Source: Microbacterium sp. RU33B
GTDB taxonomy: Bacteria > Actinomycetota > Actinomycetes > Actinomycetales > Microbacteriaceae
Assembly (NCBI RefSeq): GCF_900155915.1
Contig: NZ_FTPO01000001.1
Coordinates: 1,918,318 to 1,982,317, forward strand
DNA: 64,000 nucleotides
Direction of reading: 5' to 3'
This document shows positions 10,641 to 21,007 of this stretch, piece by piece. The notes under the pieces are model-generated. The model saw only the letters and a program-made list of their open reading frames with translations. It did not search any database and had not been told where the DNA came from. Made by a program: the position numbers and the translations under genes. Each line of letters opens with the position of its first letter. The first letter of the stretch is position 1.

Positions 10641-12278
10641 TTAGCGGCGGCCCTTGACGATCTGCTCCTGGTTCACGTCGTCGACGCCCGCCGCAGCGTG
10701 CTCCTCATGACCCGGGTTGTCGATCGCCTGGCCCTTGCCGGACTGGAACTCGAGCACGAACGAGTCGGTGACCTTCTCCAGCTCGGCGAGCGTGGTGTCG
10801 TCGAGGACGTTGGTGTCGCGCAGCGTGTCGAGGATCGACGTGTTGCGACGGATGTAGTCGAGCAGCTCGCGCTCGAACGACAGCACGTCTTCGACCGCGA
10901 TCGTGTCGAGCTTGCCGTTGGTGCCGGCCCAGATCGAGACGACCTGCTCCTCGACGGGGTACGGGTCGTACTGGGGCTGCTTGAGCAGCTCCGTCAGACG
11001 CGCACCGCGGTCGAGCTGGCGCCGCGAGGCGGCATCCAGGTCGCTCGCGAACATCGCGAACGCCTCGAGCGAGCGGTACTGGGCGAGCTCGAGCTTGAGC
11101 GTGCCGGAGACCTTCTTGATCGACTTGACCTGTGCGTCACCGCCGACTCGCGAGACCGAGATGCCCACGTCGACCGCGGGACGCTGGTTGGCGTTGAACA
11201 GGTCGGACTGCAGGAAGATCTGGCCGTCGGTGATCGAGATCACGTTGGTCGGGATGTACGCCGAGACGTCGTTGGCCTTCGTCTCGATGATCGGCAGACC
11301 CGTCATCGAGCCCGCACCGAGGTCGTCCGAGAGCTTCGCGCAGCGCTCGAGCAGACGGGAGTGCAGGTAGAAGACGTCACCGGGGTACGCCTCGCGGCCC
11401 GGCGGACGACGCAGGAGGAGCGAGACGGCACGGTAGGCCTCGGCCTGCTTCGACAGGTCGTCGAAGATGATCAGGACGTGCTTGCCCTCGTACATCCAGT
11501 GCTGGCCGATGGCCGAACCGGTGTACGGCGCGAGGTACTTGAAGCCCGCGGGGTCGGATGCCGGAGCGGCGACGATCGTCGTGTACTCCATGGCGCCGGC
11601 GTCTTCGAGCGCGCCCTTGACGGAGGCGATCGTCGAGCCTTTCTGGCCGATGGCGACGTAGATGCAGCGGACCTGCTTGTTGACGTCGCCCGACGCCCAG
11701 TTGTCCTTCTGGTTGATGATCGTGTCGATCGCGATCGCGGTCTTGCCCGTCTGGCGGTCGCCGATGATGAGCTGACGCTGGCCGCGGCCGACGGGGATCA
11801 TGGCGTCGATCGCCTTGATGCCGGTCTGCATCGGCTCGTGCACGCTCTTGCGCTGCATGACGCCGGGCGCCTGCAGCTCGAGGGCGCGACGACCCGTCGT
11901 GGCGACCTCGCCGAGGCCGTCGATCGGGTTGCCGAGCGGGTCGACGACGCGACCGAGGTAGCCGTCGCCGACGGCGACCGACAGGACCTCACCCGTGCGC
12001 GTGACCTGCTGGCCGGCCTCGATGCCGGAGAAGTCGCCCAGGACGACGACACCGATCTGGTGCTCGTCGAGGTTGAGGGCCAGACCCTCGATGCCGTTCG
12101 CGAAGCGCACGAGCTCGTTGGCCATGACACCGGGCAGGCCCTCGACGTGGGCGATTCCATCGCCGGCATCGATGACGGTGCCGACCTCGGTCGCCGCAGC
12201 TCCCGAGGGCTCGTAGGCTGCGACGAAGTCCTTCAGCGCGTCACGGATGACGTCGGGGCTGATAGAGAGTTCTGCCAT
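10641..12278 (-). CDS. atpA: ATP synthase F1 alpha subunit
   Basis: This is the 545-residue non-catalytic alpha subunit. The nucleotide-binding P-loop [15 protein letters not shown] lies near residue 172, and [11 protein letters not shown] and [17 protein letters not shown] are typical. The C-terminal tail of about 30 residues ([14 protein letters not shown] and an acidic/Ala stretch) extends past the E. coli protein, as in mycobacteria, where the extension is known to suppress ATP hydrolysis. The start [15 protein letters not shown] was chosen from homology; a longer frame continues upstream without support. Confidence 0.97.
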   Translation of the reverse strand: MAELSISPDVIRDALKDFVAAYEPSGAAATEVGTVIDAGDGIAHVEGLPGVMANELVRFANGIEGLALNLDEHQIGVVVLGDFSGIEAGQQVTRTGEVLSVAVGDGYLGRVVDPLGNPIDGLGEVATTGRRALELQAPGVMQRKSVHEPMQTGIKAIDAMIPVGRGQRQLIIGDRQTGKTAIAIDTIINQKDNWASGDVNKQVRCIYVAIGQKGSTIASVKGALEDAGAMEYTTIVAAPASDPAGFKYLAPYTGSAIGQHWMYEGKHVLIIFDDLSKQAEAYRAVSLLLRRPPGREAYPGDVFYLHSRLLERCAKLSDDLGAGSMTGLPIIETKANDVSAYIPTNVISITDGQIFLQSDLFNANQRPAVDVGISVSRVGGDAQVKSIKKVSGTLKLELAQYRSLEAFAMFASDLDAASRRQLDRGARLTELLKQPQYDPYPVEEQVVSIWAGTNGKLDTIAVEDVLSFERELLDYIRRNTSILDTLRDTNVLDDTTLAELEKVTDSFVLEFQSGKGQAIDNPGHEEHAAAGVDDVNQEQIVKGRR

Positions 12279-12342
12279 TGTCTTCCTTCGTTCGTGGGGC
12301 CTCGGCCCCGAAGTGTCGCCGCCCGTGCAGGGCGGGAAAGTC

Positions 12343-13131
12343 TTAGCCCGCCAGGCGCTGGCGGAGGTCGTGCAGGCGCGTCGAGACGCTCGCGTCGATG
12401 ACGTCGTCGCCGATCTGCACGCGCAGACCGCCCACGACCGTCGGGTCGACGAGGGTGTTGATCGACACCTGGGCGCCGTAGCGCTTCGACAGTGCCGTCG
12501 TGAGGCGTTCGAGCTGGGTGTCGCTGAGCGGCGCGGCCGAGACGACGGTGGCGACGGAGCGCCCCCGCTGGTCGGACACGACCGCCATGGCGCGGTCGAG
12601 CACCTGGCGGACCCGCCGCTCGCGCGGCTGCTGCACCAGGGACGACACGATGAGCGTCGTCGGCGCACTCGCCCGACCCGCGAGGAGCGTCTCGACGAGC
12701 GCGCCCTTCGCGGAGTCGTCGCCGAGACGGCTGCCGAGTGCGAGCTCGAGCTCGGGGTTCTCGGCCACCGTCCGCGAGAAGCGGAACAGTTCGCCCTCGA
12801 CGTCGACCGCAGCATCGGAGATGCTCGCGGCGCGGACCGCGAGCTCCTCGATGCCGGTCACGAGGTCGGCGGAAGAGGACCAGCGCTGGGCCACAGCCGT
12901 CGTCAGCAGCGACACGGTCGTCGGCTGGAAGCCGCCGAACACGTCGGTGACGACCTTGGTGCGGGCAGCGGGCGACGCGGCGGAGTCGGCGAGCGCGCCG
13001 CTCAGCTGCGACGACTCGCCCAGGGCGCGTGCCGCGGCGAAGAGCTCGCGGGCCACACCGAGGTCGATGCCCGACGCGGCGCGCAGCGCCGTCTCGGTCG
13101 CCGCGAGCGCCTGAGTGGTCGCGCTGCCCAT
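12343..13131 (-). CDS. atpH: ATP synthase F1 delta subunit
   Basis: This is the 262-residue delta subunit, which joins the peripheral stalk to the top of F1. The N-terminal helical bundle begins [17 protein letters not shown], and the C-terminal part has [20 protein letters not shown] and [20 protein letters not shown], the conserved delta signature. It is longer than E. coli delta (177 residues), as is common in actinobacteria, but is not fused to a b subunit as in mycobacteria. Its ATG overlaps the atpF stop by one base (TAATG). Confidence 0.96.
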   Translation of the reverse strand: MGSATTQALAATETALRAASGIDLGVARELFAAARALGESSQLSGALADSAASPAARTKVVTDVFGGFQPTTVSLLTTAVAQRWSSSADLVTGIEELAVRAASISDAAVDVEGELFRFSRTVAENPELELALGSRLGDDSAKGALVETLLAGRASAPTTLIVSSLVQQPRERRVRQVLDRAMAVVSDQRGRSVATVVSAAPLSDTQLERLTTALSKRYGAQVSINTLVDPTVVGGLRVQIGDDVIDASVSTRLHDLRQRLAG

Positions 13132-13682
13132 TACGCCTTCGCCTTCTCGGATGCCTCGAGATCGGCGAGGAAGCGGTCGACGACGGCCTGAGCCTTCTTG
13201 TCGTCGGACAGCGACTCCCCGATGACCCCGCCGGCCAGGTCGATCGCCAGCGTGCCGACCTCGCTGCGCAGCGACACGAACGCCGACTGGCGCTCCGCCT
13301 CGATCTGCGTGTGCGCGGCGGCCGTCAGGCGCGCGGCCTCGGCCGATGCCGAGTCCCGGGCCTCGGCGACGATCTTCTTGCCGTCCTCACGGGCGGCGTC
13401 GCGGATCTCGCCGGCTTCCTTGCGGGCGTCGGCCAGCTGCGCCGTGTACTCCACGAGGGCGGCTTCGGCCTTGCGCTGGGCCTCGTCGGCCTTGGCGATG
13501 TTGCCTTCGATCGCCGCGGAGCGCTCGTCGAGCAGCGCGGTGAGTCGGGGAAGCGCGACCTTGATCACGACGAACAGGATGACGAGGAAGCAGACCCCCG
13601 ACCAGATGATGTCGTACCAGGCGGGGATGAGGGGGTTCTTGGGCCCCTCTTCCGCGGCGTACGCGACAAGAGCGTTCAGCAT
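13131..13682 (-). CDS. atpF: ATP synthase Fo b subunit
   Basis: This is the 183-residue b subunit of the peripheral stalk. A single membrane helix (about residues 22-42, IIWSGVCFLVILFVVIKVAL) is followed by a long Ala/Glu/Arg-rich coiled coil to the C-terminus. Only one b-type gene is present, so a homodimer is expected. It lies between atpE and atpH, in the conserved order. Confidence 0.96.
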   Translation of the reverse strand: MLNALVAYAAEEGPKNPLIPAWYDIIWSGVCFLVILFVVIKVALPRLTALLDERSAAIEGNIAKADEAQRKAEAALVEYTAQLADARKEAGEIRDAAREDGKKIVAEARDSASAEAARLTAAAHTQIEAERQSAFVSLRSEVGTLAIDLAGGVIGESLSDDKKAQAVVDRFLADLEASEKAKA

Positions 13683-13711
13683 CCTGTCTCCTTAAGACTG
13701 GAAGGTGAAGA

Positions 13712-13975
<264 letters not shown>

Positions 13976-13988
13976 TCAGCCGACCCGC

Positions 13989-14810
13989 TTAGTGCTCTTC
14001 CGCGACTGCGAGCTGGATGTAGACCGCGGTCAGGAGGGCGAAGACGTAGGCCTGGAGGACGGCCACGAGGATTTCGAAGAGTGTGAAGACGAAGCCGAAC
14101 GCGAGGCTGCCGGCCGCGAGCGCCGACCACCATCCGCCCAGGTCGAGGAGGAAGAACTGGGTCGCCGCGAAGAACAGCACCAGGAGCAGGTGTCCGACCA
14201 TCATGTTCATGAGGAGTCGGAGGGTCAGCGTGACGGGGCGGATGATGAACGTCGAGATGAGCTCGATCGGCGTGACGATGATGTAGATCGGCCACGGCAC
14301 GCCGGAGGGGAACAGCGAGTTCTTGAAGAAGTTCTTGGGGCTCTTCTTGATGCCGGCGTAGATGAACGTGCCGTAGCTGATCAGGGCGAGCAGGAGCGGG
14401 ACGCCGATCACCGAGGTGCCGGCGATGTTCATGAACGGGATGATGCCCGTGATGTTCATGAACAGGACCATGAAGAAGATGGTCGTGAGGATCGGCAGGA
14501 AGCGGTCGCCGTCCTTCTTGCCGAGCAGGTCGTGCGCGATGTTGGTGCGGACGAATCCGAGGCCCATCTCGGCGAGGCTCTGGAACCGACCCGGAACGAC
14601 CCGCATGTTGCGCGTGCCGAGCCACAGGAACAGCACGACGGCGATCGTCGCGATGAACTGGATCAGGTTGATGCGCGTGATCGACAGCCATTCGAGGCCG
14701 AACAGCTCGACGATCGCCGGAGGGAAGAACTCGGAGATGGACGGCCCGTGGAAGACGGGGGGCTCGTCAGTGGCGAGAGGGGCGATCAGGGTCGCAGCTT
14801 GAGAGAACAG
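13989..14810 (-). CDS. atpB: ATP synthase Fo a subunit, non-ATG start
   Basis: This is the proton-channel a subunit, about 273 residues. It carries FHGPSISEFFPP near the start, several membrane helices, and the essential Arg in VTLTLRLLMNMMVGHLL. The frame has no ATG near the N-terminus. The start given is a CTG at 14810, with GGAG six bases upstream and the expected family length. A GTG at 14927 or a TTG between them would add up to 39 residues. The body of the gene is certain; the start is not. It follows the AtpI-like gene and opens the core operon. Confidence 0.88.
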   Translation of the reverse strand: MFSQAATLIAPLATDEPPVFHGPSISEFFPPAIVELFGLEWLSITRINLIQFIATIAVVLFLWLGTRNMRVVPGRFQSLAEMGLGFVRTNIAHDLLGKKDGDRFLPILTTIFFMVLFMNITGIIPFMNIAGTSVIGVPLLLALISYGTFIYAGIKKSPKNFFKNSLFPSGVPWPIYIIVTPIELISTFIIRPVTLTLRLLMNMMVGHLLLVLFFAATQFFLLDLGGWWSALAAGSLAFGFVFTLFEILVAVLQAYVFALLTAVYIQLAVAEEH

Positions 14811-14953
14811 CGCTGGCTCCAGCTTCGGGGCACCGGCGTATGCCGAGGCGACGATGGTCGGTGAGCTGCACTCCGCAAAAGGCTCGCAAGCGAGTGGCGG
14901 GCGCGAACTCAACCCTACCAAACTCACGGGGCTTCCCGGACACCCGGGTCCCC

Positions 14954-15484
14954 CTAACGGTCGACATTGGGGGTTTCGGGGGCGGCTGCGGGCGAGGTCC
15001 CATCGATCGGGTCGACGATGTCGGCGGCGGTCGGGAGCGTCACGTCGCTGACGTGCGGAACCCGCATCCGCATCAGCACCACGACATCGACCGCCAGCGA
15101 GGCGAGGACGCTCAGGACCACCGCGAGGAAGAACACCGTCTGGTTGACCCACGGCTGGCCGCGCAGCGTGAGCAGCACGACGATGAAGACGACGAACTTG
15201 AGGATCCAGCCGCCCAGCACGATGCCGAAGAACAGCGGCACGTACAGGTCGTCTCCGTACCAGCGGTTGGCGATCAGGATGCTGATGCTCGTGATGGCCA
15301 GGAACACCGCGGCGATCAGGACGCCCGCCAGAGCGCTCCACAGCCCGTCGGAGCCGTCGACGAGCCATCCGACGATCGCTCCCACGACGGCGAGGATCGC
15401 GGCGACCGCAGAAGACCACACCAGGGTCGTCCGCAGGATCGGGGTGCTGGAGACGGGATTGGGGGTCGCGGCACGGGTGTTCAC
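14954..15484 (-). CDS. AtpI-like membrane protein upstream of atpB
   Basis: This 176-residue protein has four hydrophobic helices (about 20-45, 50-72, 85-105, 118-140) and a Pro/Ala/Thr-rich tail. Position between the WecA-type gene and atpB equals that of Rv1303 in M. tuberculosis, and proteins there are treated as ATP synthase protein I-like factors that help c-ring assembly. Sequence similarity to AtpI is weak by eye. The GTG start overlaps the preceding stop by 4 bases and has GAGGAGG upstream. Confidence 0.78.
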   Translation of the reverse strand: MNTRAATPNPVSSTPILRTTLVWSSAVAAILAVVGAIVGWLVDGSDGLWSALAGVLIAAVFLAITSISILIANRWYGDDLYVPLFFGIVLGGWILKFVVFIVVLLTLRGQPWVNQTVFFLAVVLSVLASLAVDVVVLMRMRVPHVSDVTLPTAADIVDPIDGTSPAAAPETPNVDR

Positions 15485-16641
15485 AGTGCGGCCTCCTCGG
15501 GGAGCGGGCGCCGGACGGCGCGGCGGGCGGGCAGGAAGGTCACGAAGAGGCAGGCGGCCGCCCCGACGACGCCGAACGCGACGCCCAGGAGGTACTCCCC
15601 CGGCCAGTCGGCGGTCGTGCCGATGTACATGAGCAGCACGGACAGGCTCACGATCGAGGTCCACGCGTAGAAGATCAGCACGGCGTCGCGGTCGGAGTGG
15701 CCCATGTCGAGCATGCGGTGGTGGAGGTGCTTGCGATCGGGCGAGAACGGCGACTTTCCGGCGCCCATGCGGCGGACGACCGCCATCCCGAAGTCGAGGA
15801 GCGGCAGCAGCACGACGACGATCGGCAGCAGGATCGGGATGAACGCACCGAGGATCTGGGAGCGTCCGAACTCGTCGGGACCGGCGAACGTGGCCGGCGT
15901 GAGGGAGTTGGTGATCGCCACGGCGGATGTCGCCATGAGCAGGCCGAGCATGAGCGCGCCGGCGTCGCCCATGAACATCTTCGCCGGACTCCAGTTGAAC
16001 GGGAGGAATCCGACGCAGGCTCCGATGAGGACGACGGCGATGAACGGAGCGAGATCGGAGTACGTGCTGGAGCCGAAGTCGCGCAGCAGCAGGTAGGAGT
16101 AGGCGAAGAACACGACGTTGGCGATCAGCACGACGCCGGCGACGAGGCCGTCGAGCCCGTCGATGAAGTTCACGGCGTTCATGACGATCACGATCGCGAA
16201 CACCGTGAGGGTGAAGCTCACCCAGCTCGACCACACCGTGATGCCGCCGATCGGCAGCGCGACGATCTGCAGCTTGCCGAACCACGCGATGATGCCGGCG
16301 GCGAGGAACTGCGCGCCGAGCTTGAGGAACCAGTCGAGGTCCCACAGATCGTCGGCGACGCCGACGAGGACGATGAGCAGCGTCGCGCCCAGGATCGCGA
16401 GCATGGGACCGGGGTCGGCCCAGAAGATCGCGAAGTACGGATGCTGCGACGACACGGCGAAGGCGGCGACGACGCCGAGGAACATCGCGATGCCGCCCAG
16501 GCGGGGCGTCGGATTGGTGTGGACGTCCCGCTCGCGGATGCCGGGGTACAGCTTGTAGCGCAGGCTCAGGCGCCACACCCCCCACGACAGGCAGAAGGTG
16601 AGCGCCGCCGTCAGGATGACCGTGAAGACGTAGTGCTTCAC
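15481..16641 (-). CDS. WecA/TagO-type polyprenyl-phosphate sugar-phosphate transferase
   Basis: This 386-residue integral membrane enzyme moves a sugar-1-phosphate (probably GlcNAc-1-P) from a UDP-sugar to a polyprenyl phosphate, starting cell-wall glycopolymer or arabinogalactan-linker synthesis. Family motifs are VGVADDLWDLD (catalytic Asp pair), NAVNFIDGLDGLVAG, FNWSPAKMFMGDAGA and the HLHHRML loop of the WecA branch. About eleven membrane helices are visible. It is the counterpart of Rv1302 (rfe/wecA) upstream of the atp genes. The GTG start overlaps the sua5 stop (GTGA). The exact sugar is inferred. Confidence 0.9.
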   Translation of the reverse strand: MKHYVFTVILTAALTFCLSWGVWRLSLRYKLYPGIRERDVHTNPTPRLGGIAMFLGVVAAFAVSSQHPYFAIFWADPGPMLAILGATLLIVLVGVADDLWDLDWFLKLGAQFLAAGIIAWFGKLQIVALPIGGITVWSSWVSFTLTVFAIVIVMNAVNFIDGLDGLVAGVVLIANVVFFAYSYLLLRDFGSSTYSDLAPFIAVVLIGACVGFLPFNWSPAKMFMGDAGALMLGLLMATSAVAITNSLTPATFAGPDEFGRSQILGAFIPILLPIVVVLLPLLDFGMAVVRRMGAGKSPFSPDRKHLHHRMLDMGHSDRDAVLIFYAWTSIVSLSVLLMYIGTTADWPGEYLLGVAFGVVGAAACLFVTFLPARRAVRRPLPEEAAL

Positions 16642-17390
16642 GCGGAGCCGTTCGAGGTGTCGGGCGCGTCCGCAGCCCCCGCCTCACCCTCGGATGCGGG
16701 CCGGTCCTCCCACGTCGGGGGCACCGGATCGGGTTCGAGGAGATCGCCGAGCACGCTCCGCAGCCGGCCGCGGTCGATCGCACCCTCGCGGAGAACGCGC
16801 ACCACCCGCTCGGATCCGCCGACGAGCGCCGTCGCATCGATGATCGTGGAGGCGATTCCGCCTTCGCTCGCGCCGGCGTCGAGATAGACGTCGACGCGGT
16901 CGCCGAGCATCTCGAGCGCGCCTTCGGCCGTCGTCGCGGCGGGCATCCCGGTCAGGTTGGCGCTCGAGACGGCGAGCGGCCCCGTCTCCTCGAGCAGCTC
17001 CAGGGCCACGCGCTGCGCCGGCATCCGGACTGCGACCGTTCCGCGCGTCTCGCCGAGGTCCCACGTGAGCGAGGGCTGAGCCGGCAGCACGATGGTCAGC
17101 CCTCCGGGCCAGAACGCCTCGACGAGCTGCTCCACGGCGGTGGGCACCTCGGCGGTCAGGGCGCGCAGCGTCGGGACGCCGGAGACGAGCACAGGCGGCG
17201 GCGACTGGCGGCCCCGGCCCTTCGCATCCAGCAGCGCCTGCACGGCGCGCGCGTCGAAGGCGTTCGCCGCGATGCCGTAGACCGTGTCGGTGGGGATGAC
17301 GACGAGTCGGCCGCGGCCGACGGCCTGGCGCGCGTGTCGCATGCCGGCGAGCAGCTGCGCCTCGTCACGGCAGTCGTAGAGGGGAGACAT
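16638..17390 (-). CDS. L-threonylcarbamoyladenylate synthase (Sua5/YciO/YrdC)
   Basis: This 250-residue enzyme makes threonylcarbamoyl-AMP from Thr, bicarbonate and ATP for the t6A37 tRNA modification. It has the YrdC-domain motifs GRLVVIPTDTVYGIAANAF, FWPGGLTIVLPA, VAVRMPAQ and PLAVSSANLTGMPA. A short acidic C-terminal tail follows in place of the full Sua5 domain. It corresponds to Rv1301, between prmC and the WecA-type gene. The ATG is supported by homology, and 48 bases separate it from prmC. Confidence 0.92.
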   Translation of the reverse strand: MSPLYDCRDEAQLLAGMRHARQAVGRGRLVVIPTDTVYGIAANAFDARAVQALLDAKGRGRQSPPPVLVSGVPTLRALTAEVPTAVEQLVEAFWPGGLTIVLPAQPSLTWDLGETRGTVAVRMPAQRVALELLEETGPLAVSSANLTGMPAATTAEGALEMLGDRVDVYLDAGASEGGIASTIIDATALVGGSERVVRVLREGAIDRGRLRSVLGDLLEPDPVPPTWEDRPASEGEAGAADAPDTSNGSA

Positions 17391-17438
17391 GTCGCCCGTC
17401 AGTCTAGTTGCGCGCGCTCCACGGTCCCTGAGACACGG

Positions 17439-18341
17439 TCACGGACGGATGGCGGTGGTCGCCCGATCCCTCATCGTGAGATCGGGATGCGTCGCCGCGG
17501 CGCGCCAGCCGTCAGCGCTCAGGATGCCGCGGATGGCCTCCCCCTGCCATTCGCCGTGTTCGATGACGATGACGCCGCCCGGGTGGGCGAGCCGGAGGCC
17601 GACCCCGCTGAGGACGCGGACGACGTCGAGGCCGTCCTCTCCCCCGTACAGGGCGGCGGGCGGATCGAAGAACCGCACTTCCGGATCGCGCGGGATCGCG
17701 GCATCCGGCACGTACGGGGGGTTCGATGCGACCACGGACACCGTGCCGTCGAGCTCTGGGAACGCCCGCTCGAGATCGATGAAGGCCAGGCGGGCGTTCT
17801 CGGCGCCGACGAGGGCGAAGTTCTCCTTCGTCCAGATGAACGCGTCGACGGAGTTCTCGGCGGCGTGCACGCGGGCGTGCGGCACCTCGGTCGCCATGGC
17901 CAGCGCGATCGCGCCGGAGCCCGTACCGAGGTCGACCGCGACGGGAGCGGGCGATGCCGCCGCGCGCAGCGCGTCGATCGCCAACTGGGCGACCATCTCG
18001 GTCTCGGGTCGCGGCACGAAGACGCCGGGGCCGACGCGCAGCTCGAGGTGTCGGAACGGCGCGGTGCCCGTCAGATGCTGCAGCGGTTCACGGGTGGCGC
18101 GGCGCGCGACGAGCTCGTCGAACGCGGCGGCCGCGGCATCCGGGATCGCGTCGCCACGGAAGGCGGACGCCTGCACGGCGCCGCGGCTCGTGCCCAGGAC
18201 GTGGGCGGCGAGGAGCTCGGCGTCGACGACGGCATCGGCGATGCCGGCGCCGCTCAGGCGTTCCGCGGCGGCGCGGACGACGTCGGCGAGGCCAAGCGGA
18301 TCGGCGGGCGCGGGCGGAATGACGGGGGCGGAGGACTCCAT
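17439..18341 (-). CDS. prmC: Peptide chain release factor N5-glutamine methyltransferase
   Basis: This 300-residue S-adenosylmethionine-dependent enzyme methylates the Gln of the GGQ motif in release factors RF1 and RF2. The N-terminal helical domain contains the conserved PLQHLTGTAPFRHLELRVGPG and VFVPRPETE. The methyltransferase domain has VDLGTGSGAIALAMA (SAM loop) and the catalytic NPPYVP. In related genomes it directly follows prfA; here prfA is 8.5 kb away. The start ATG agrees with homologue length. Confidence 0.93.
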   Translation of the reverse strand: MESSAPVIPPAPADPLGLADVVRAAAERLSGAGIADAVVDAELLAAHVLGTSRGAVQASAFRGDAIPDAAAAAFDELVARRATREPLQHLTGTAPFRHLELRVGPGVFVPRPETEMVAQLAIDALRAAASPAPVAVDLGTGSGAIALAMATEVPHARVHAAENSVDAFIWTKENFALVGAENARLAFIDLERAFPELDGTVSVVASNPPYVPDAAIPRDPEVRFFDPPAALYGGEDGLDVVRVLSGVGLRLAHPGGVIVIEHGEWQGEAIRGILSADGWRAAATHPDLTMRDRATTAIRP

Positions 18342-18458
18342 GGGCGTCGACCAGCCTAACCGCGAGCGCAGCCGAGACGAATTGTCACAAACAGGCCGGG
18401 AACACCACAGGCCCGTAGGCTTGTTGCGCTACGAGACTCCTCCCGAAAGGCCATCGTC

Positions 18459-19394
18459 ATGCCCGGCATCTACTCCGACATCACCGCCGCTTTCGGCGAC
18501 ACCCCGCTCGTCAAGCTCAACCGCGTCGCGGAGGGTCTTCCCGGCACCATCCTCGCGAAGCTCGAGTTCTACAACCCCGCGTCGAGCGTCAAGGACCGTC
18601 TGGGCATCGCGATCGTGGATGCAGCGGAGGCGGCCGGCGCGCTGAAGCCCGGCGGCACGATCGTCGAGGCCACCAGCGGCAACACCGGCATCGCGCTTGC
18701 GATGGTGGGCGCGGCCCGCGGCTACCGCGTCGTGCTCGCGATGCCGTCGTCGATGTCGGTCGAGCGCCGACTGCTGCTCAAGGCCTACGGCGCCGAGCTC
18801 ATCCTCACCGATCCCGCGGGCGGCATGAAGGGCGCGGTCGCGAAGGCCGAGGAGATCGCCGCCGACATTCCCGGGGCGATCCTCGCCCGCCAGTTCGAGA
18901 ATGAGGCGAACCCTGCGATCCACCGCCGCACGACGGCCGAGGAGATCATCCGCGACACCGAGGGCAAGGTCGACTACTTCGTCGCCGGCATCGGCACCGG
19001 CGGCACCATCACGGGCGTCGGCCAGGTGCTCAAGGAGCGGGTGCCCGGCGCGAAGGTCGTCGCCGTGGAGCCCGCGGACTCGCCGCTGCTGACCAAGGGC
19101 ACGCCCGGTCCCCACAAGATCCAGGGCATCGGACCCAACTTCATCCCCGCGATCCTCGATCAGGGCGTCATCGACGAGGTCGTCGACGTCGAGTTCCCCG
19201 ACGCGATCTCGACCGCGCGGGCCGTCGGGAGCCAGGACGGCATCCTGGTGGGCATCTCGTCGGGCGCGGCCATCTGGGCCGCTCTCCAGATCGCCGCGCG
19301 GCCCGAGGCCGAGGGCAAGAACATCGTCGTGATCGTGCCCTCGTACGGCGAGCGCTACCTCTCCACGGCGCTGTACGAAGACCTCCGCGACTGA
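18459..19394 (+). CDS. cysK: Cysteine synthase A (O-acetylserine sulfhydrylase)
   Basis: This 311-residue PLP enzyme forms cysteine from O-acetylserine and sulfide. The PLP-binding Lys lies in [10 protein letters not shown] near residue 44, the Asn loop is [10 protein letters not shown], and the phosphate cup is [26 protein letters not shown] and [10 protein letters not shown] are conserved. GAAAGG lies upstream of the ATG. It begins a plus-strand cysK, cysK-like, cysE operon. The 117-base gap to the divergent prmC holds its promoter, whose boxes I could not assign. Confidence 0.95.
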   Translation: MPGIYSDITAAFGDTPLVKLNRVAEGLPGTILAKLEFYNPASSVKDRLGIAIVDAAEAAGALKPGGTIVEATSGNTGIALAMVGAARGYRVVLAMPSSMSVERRLLLKAYGAELILTDPAGGMKGAVAKAEEIAADIPGAILARQFENEANPAIHRRTTAEEIIRDTEGKVDYFVAGIGTGGTITGVGQVLKERVPGAKVVAVEPADSPLLTKGTPGPHKIQGIGPNFIPAILDQGVIDEVVDVEFPDAISTARAVGSQDGILVGISSGAAIWAALQIAARPEAEGKNIVVIVPSYGERYLSTALYEDLRD

Positions 19395-19444
19395 TCTCTC
19401 CCGCTCCCGGGCGGCCGACATCGCCCGCCCAAGGAAGGAACGCC

Positions 19445-20404
19445 GTGCCCGGCATCCACTCCGACATCACGACGGCCTTCGGGGATACGCCCCTCGTGCG
19501 CCTCAACGCGCTCACCGCCGGACTTCCGGGAGAGGTCCTGGCGAAGCTGGAGTTCTACAACCCCGGCTCCAGCGTCAAATGCCGCCTCGGGTATGCACTC
19601 GTCGAGGCGGCGGAGGCGGCCGGCGAATTGAAGCCCGGCGGCACGATCGTCGAGTCGACGAGCGGCAACACCGGCATCGCGCTCGCCCTGATCGGTGCCG
19701 CGCGCGGCTACCGCGTGATCCTGACGATGCCCGCATCGATGTCGAAGGAGCGCCGTACGCTCCTGAAGGCATACGGGGCCGAGCTCGTGCTCACCGACCC
19801 GTACAAAGGCATGACCGAGGCTGTCGCGGTCGCTCAGCGGATCGCCGCGGAGACGCCCGGCGCCATCCTGTCGCGCCAGTTCGAGCACGAGGCCAACGCC
19901 GCCATCCACCGCCGGACGACGGCCGAGGAGATCTGGCGAGACACCGACGGGATCGTCGACTGGTTCGTCGCCGGATCCGGCACCGGCGGCACCGTCACCG
20001 GCGTCGGGCAGGTGCTGAAGCAGCGCAATCCCGACGTGCGCGTCGCTCTCGTCGAGCCCGCCGACTCCCCCGTGCTGACCGAAGGCCGCGCCGGCGGGCA
20101 CCGCATCCAGGGCATCGGGCCGAACTTCGTGCCCGACGTGCTCGACAGGTCGGTCGTGGATGAGATCTTCGACGTGCAGTTCGACGACGCGATCCGCGTC
20201 GCCCGTGAGCTCGCGACGCGCGAGGGCATCCTGGCCGGGATGTCGGCCGGCGCAGCCGTGTGGGCCGCCCTCGAGATCGCCGCACGACCGGAGTCCGAAG
20301 GTCGGCGCATCGTCGTGATCGTCCCGGATTCGGGCGAGCGCTACCTCTCGACGGCACTGTACGAGCACCTCCGCGACGAGCAGCCTCAGGAGGCGCGGCG
20401 ATGA
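19445..20404 (+). CDS. Second CysK-like cysteine synthase, tandem paralogue
   Basis: This 319-residue protein is closely similar along its whole length to the gene just upstream and shares the motifs [25 protein letters not shown] and GERYLST. The PLP Lys is in GSSVKCRLG, the form also found in E. coli CysK, so it should be active. It starts with GTG after a strong GGAAGGA. Its last codons overlap the cysE ATG (ATGA). A different sulfur donor or regulation from the first copy is possible but not shown. It probably arose by tandem duplication. Confidence 0.9.
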   Translation: MPGIHSDITTAFGDTPLVRLNALTAGLPGEVLAKLEFYNPGSSVKCRLGYALVEAAEAAGELKPGGTIVESTSGNTGIALALIGAARGYRVILTMPASMSKERRTLLKAYGAELVLTDPYKGMTEAVAVAQRIAAETPGAILSRQFEHEANAAIHRRTTAEEIWRDTDGIVDWFVAGSGTGGTVTGVGQVLKQRNPDVRVALVEPADSPVLTEGRAGGHRIQGIGPNFVPDVLDRSVVDEIFDVQFDDAIRVARELATREGILAGMSAGAAVWAALEIAARPESEGRRIVVIVPDSGERYLSTALYEHLRDEQPQEARR

Positions 20405-20973
20405 AGTCGACGATCGAGCGTCTGCGAGAAGACCTCGACGCCGCGAAGCTGCGCGATCCCGCAGCCCGATCGTCGCTCGAGATCGCGATGCTCTACCCCG
20501 GCCTGCACGCCGTGTGGGCGCACCGCGCCTGGCACGCCCTGTGGGTGCGGGGCTTCCGCTTCGTCGCCCGCGCCGGCTCGCAGGTCACGCGGTGGCTCAC
20601 CGGTGTCGAGATCCACCCGGGCGCGACGATCGGCCGCCGCTTCTTCATCGATCACGGCATGGGAGTCGTGATCGGCGAGACCGCCGAAGTCGGCGACGAC
20701 GTGATGCTGTACCACGGGGTCACCCTGGGCGGCCGCCAGCGCGAAGGCGGCAAGCGCCACCCCACGCTCGGCGACGGTGTCGCCGTGGGCGCCGGCGCGA
20801 AGGTGCTGGGTCCGATCACGATCGGTGCGGGCTCCGTCATCGGCGCCAACGCCGTCGTGACGCGCGATGCGCCGGAGGACAGCATCCTGGTCGGCGTGCC
20901 CGCCAAGCCGCGCGCACGCCGCGAGGGACCGGACAGCCGCGCGGTGCTGACGGCCCCCGAGTACTTCATCTGA
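20401..20973 (+). CDS. cysE: Serine O-acetyltransferase (EpsC/CysE type)
   Basis: This 190-residue hexapeptide-repeat enzyme acetylates serine to O-acetylserine, the substrate of the two upstream synthases. Left-handed beta-helix repeats run from about [19 protein letters not shown] to [13 protein letters not shown]. Catalytic His residues are in [13 protein letters not shown] and LYHGVTLGG. The chain ends in EYFI; a C-terminal Ile is known to insert in the CysK active site and hold the cysteine synthase complex. The start overlaps the preceding stop by 4 bases. Confidence 0.95.
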   Translation: MKSTIERLREDLDAAKLRDPAARSSLEIAMLYPGLHAVWAHRAWHALWVRGFRFVARAGSQVTRWLTGVEIHPGATIGRRFFIDHGMGVVIGETAEVGDDVMLYHGVTLGGRQREGGKRHPTLGDGVAVGAGAKVLGPITIGAGSVIGANAVVTRDAPEDSILVGVPAKPRARREGPDSRAVLTAPEYFI

Positions 20974-20982
20974 CGCGTGCGG

Positions 20983-21005
20983 GGATGCCTCTCGTCGAGG
21001 CATCC
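20983..21005. terminator. Bidirectional terminator after cysE
   Basis: GGATGCCTC pairs with GAGGCATCC over a 5-base TCGTC loop, between the convergent cysE and holin-family genes. It lies 10 bases past the cysE stop and 2 bases past the other stop. Confidence 0.7.
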
Positions 21006-21007
21006 GG

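Noticed and set aside
12296..12335. Two small hairpins between atpH and atpA as a terminator
   Set aside because: Stems are only 6 bp without a T-run, and the operon must continue; they may affect mRNA decay at most.
19571..19591. Second CysK-like protein has Cys after the PLP Lys (SVKCRLG) where the first has Asp
   Set aside because: E. coli CysK has the same SVKCR form, so it is normal and not a sign of a broken enzyme.
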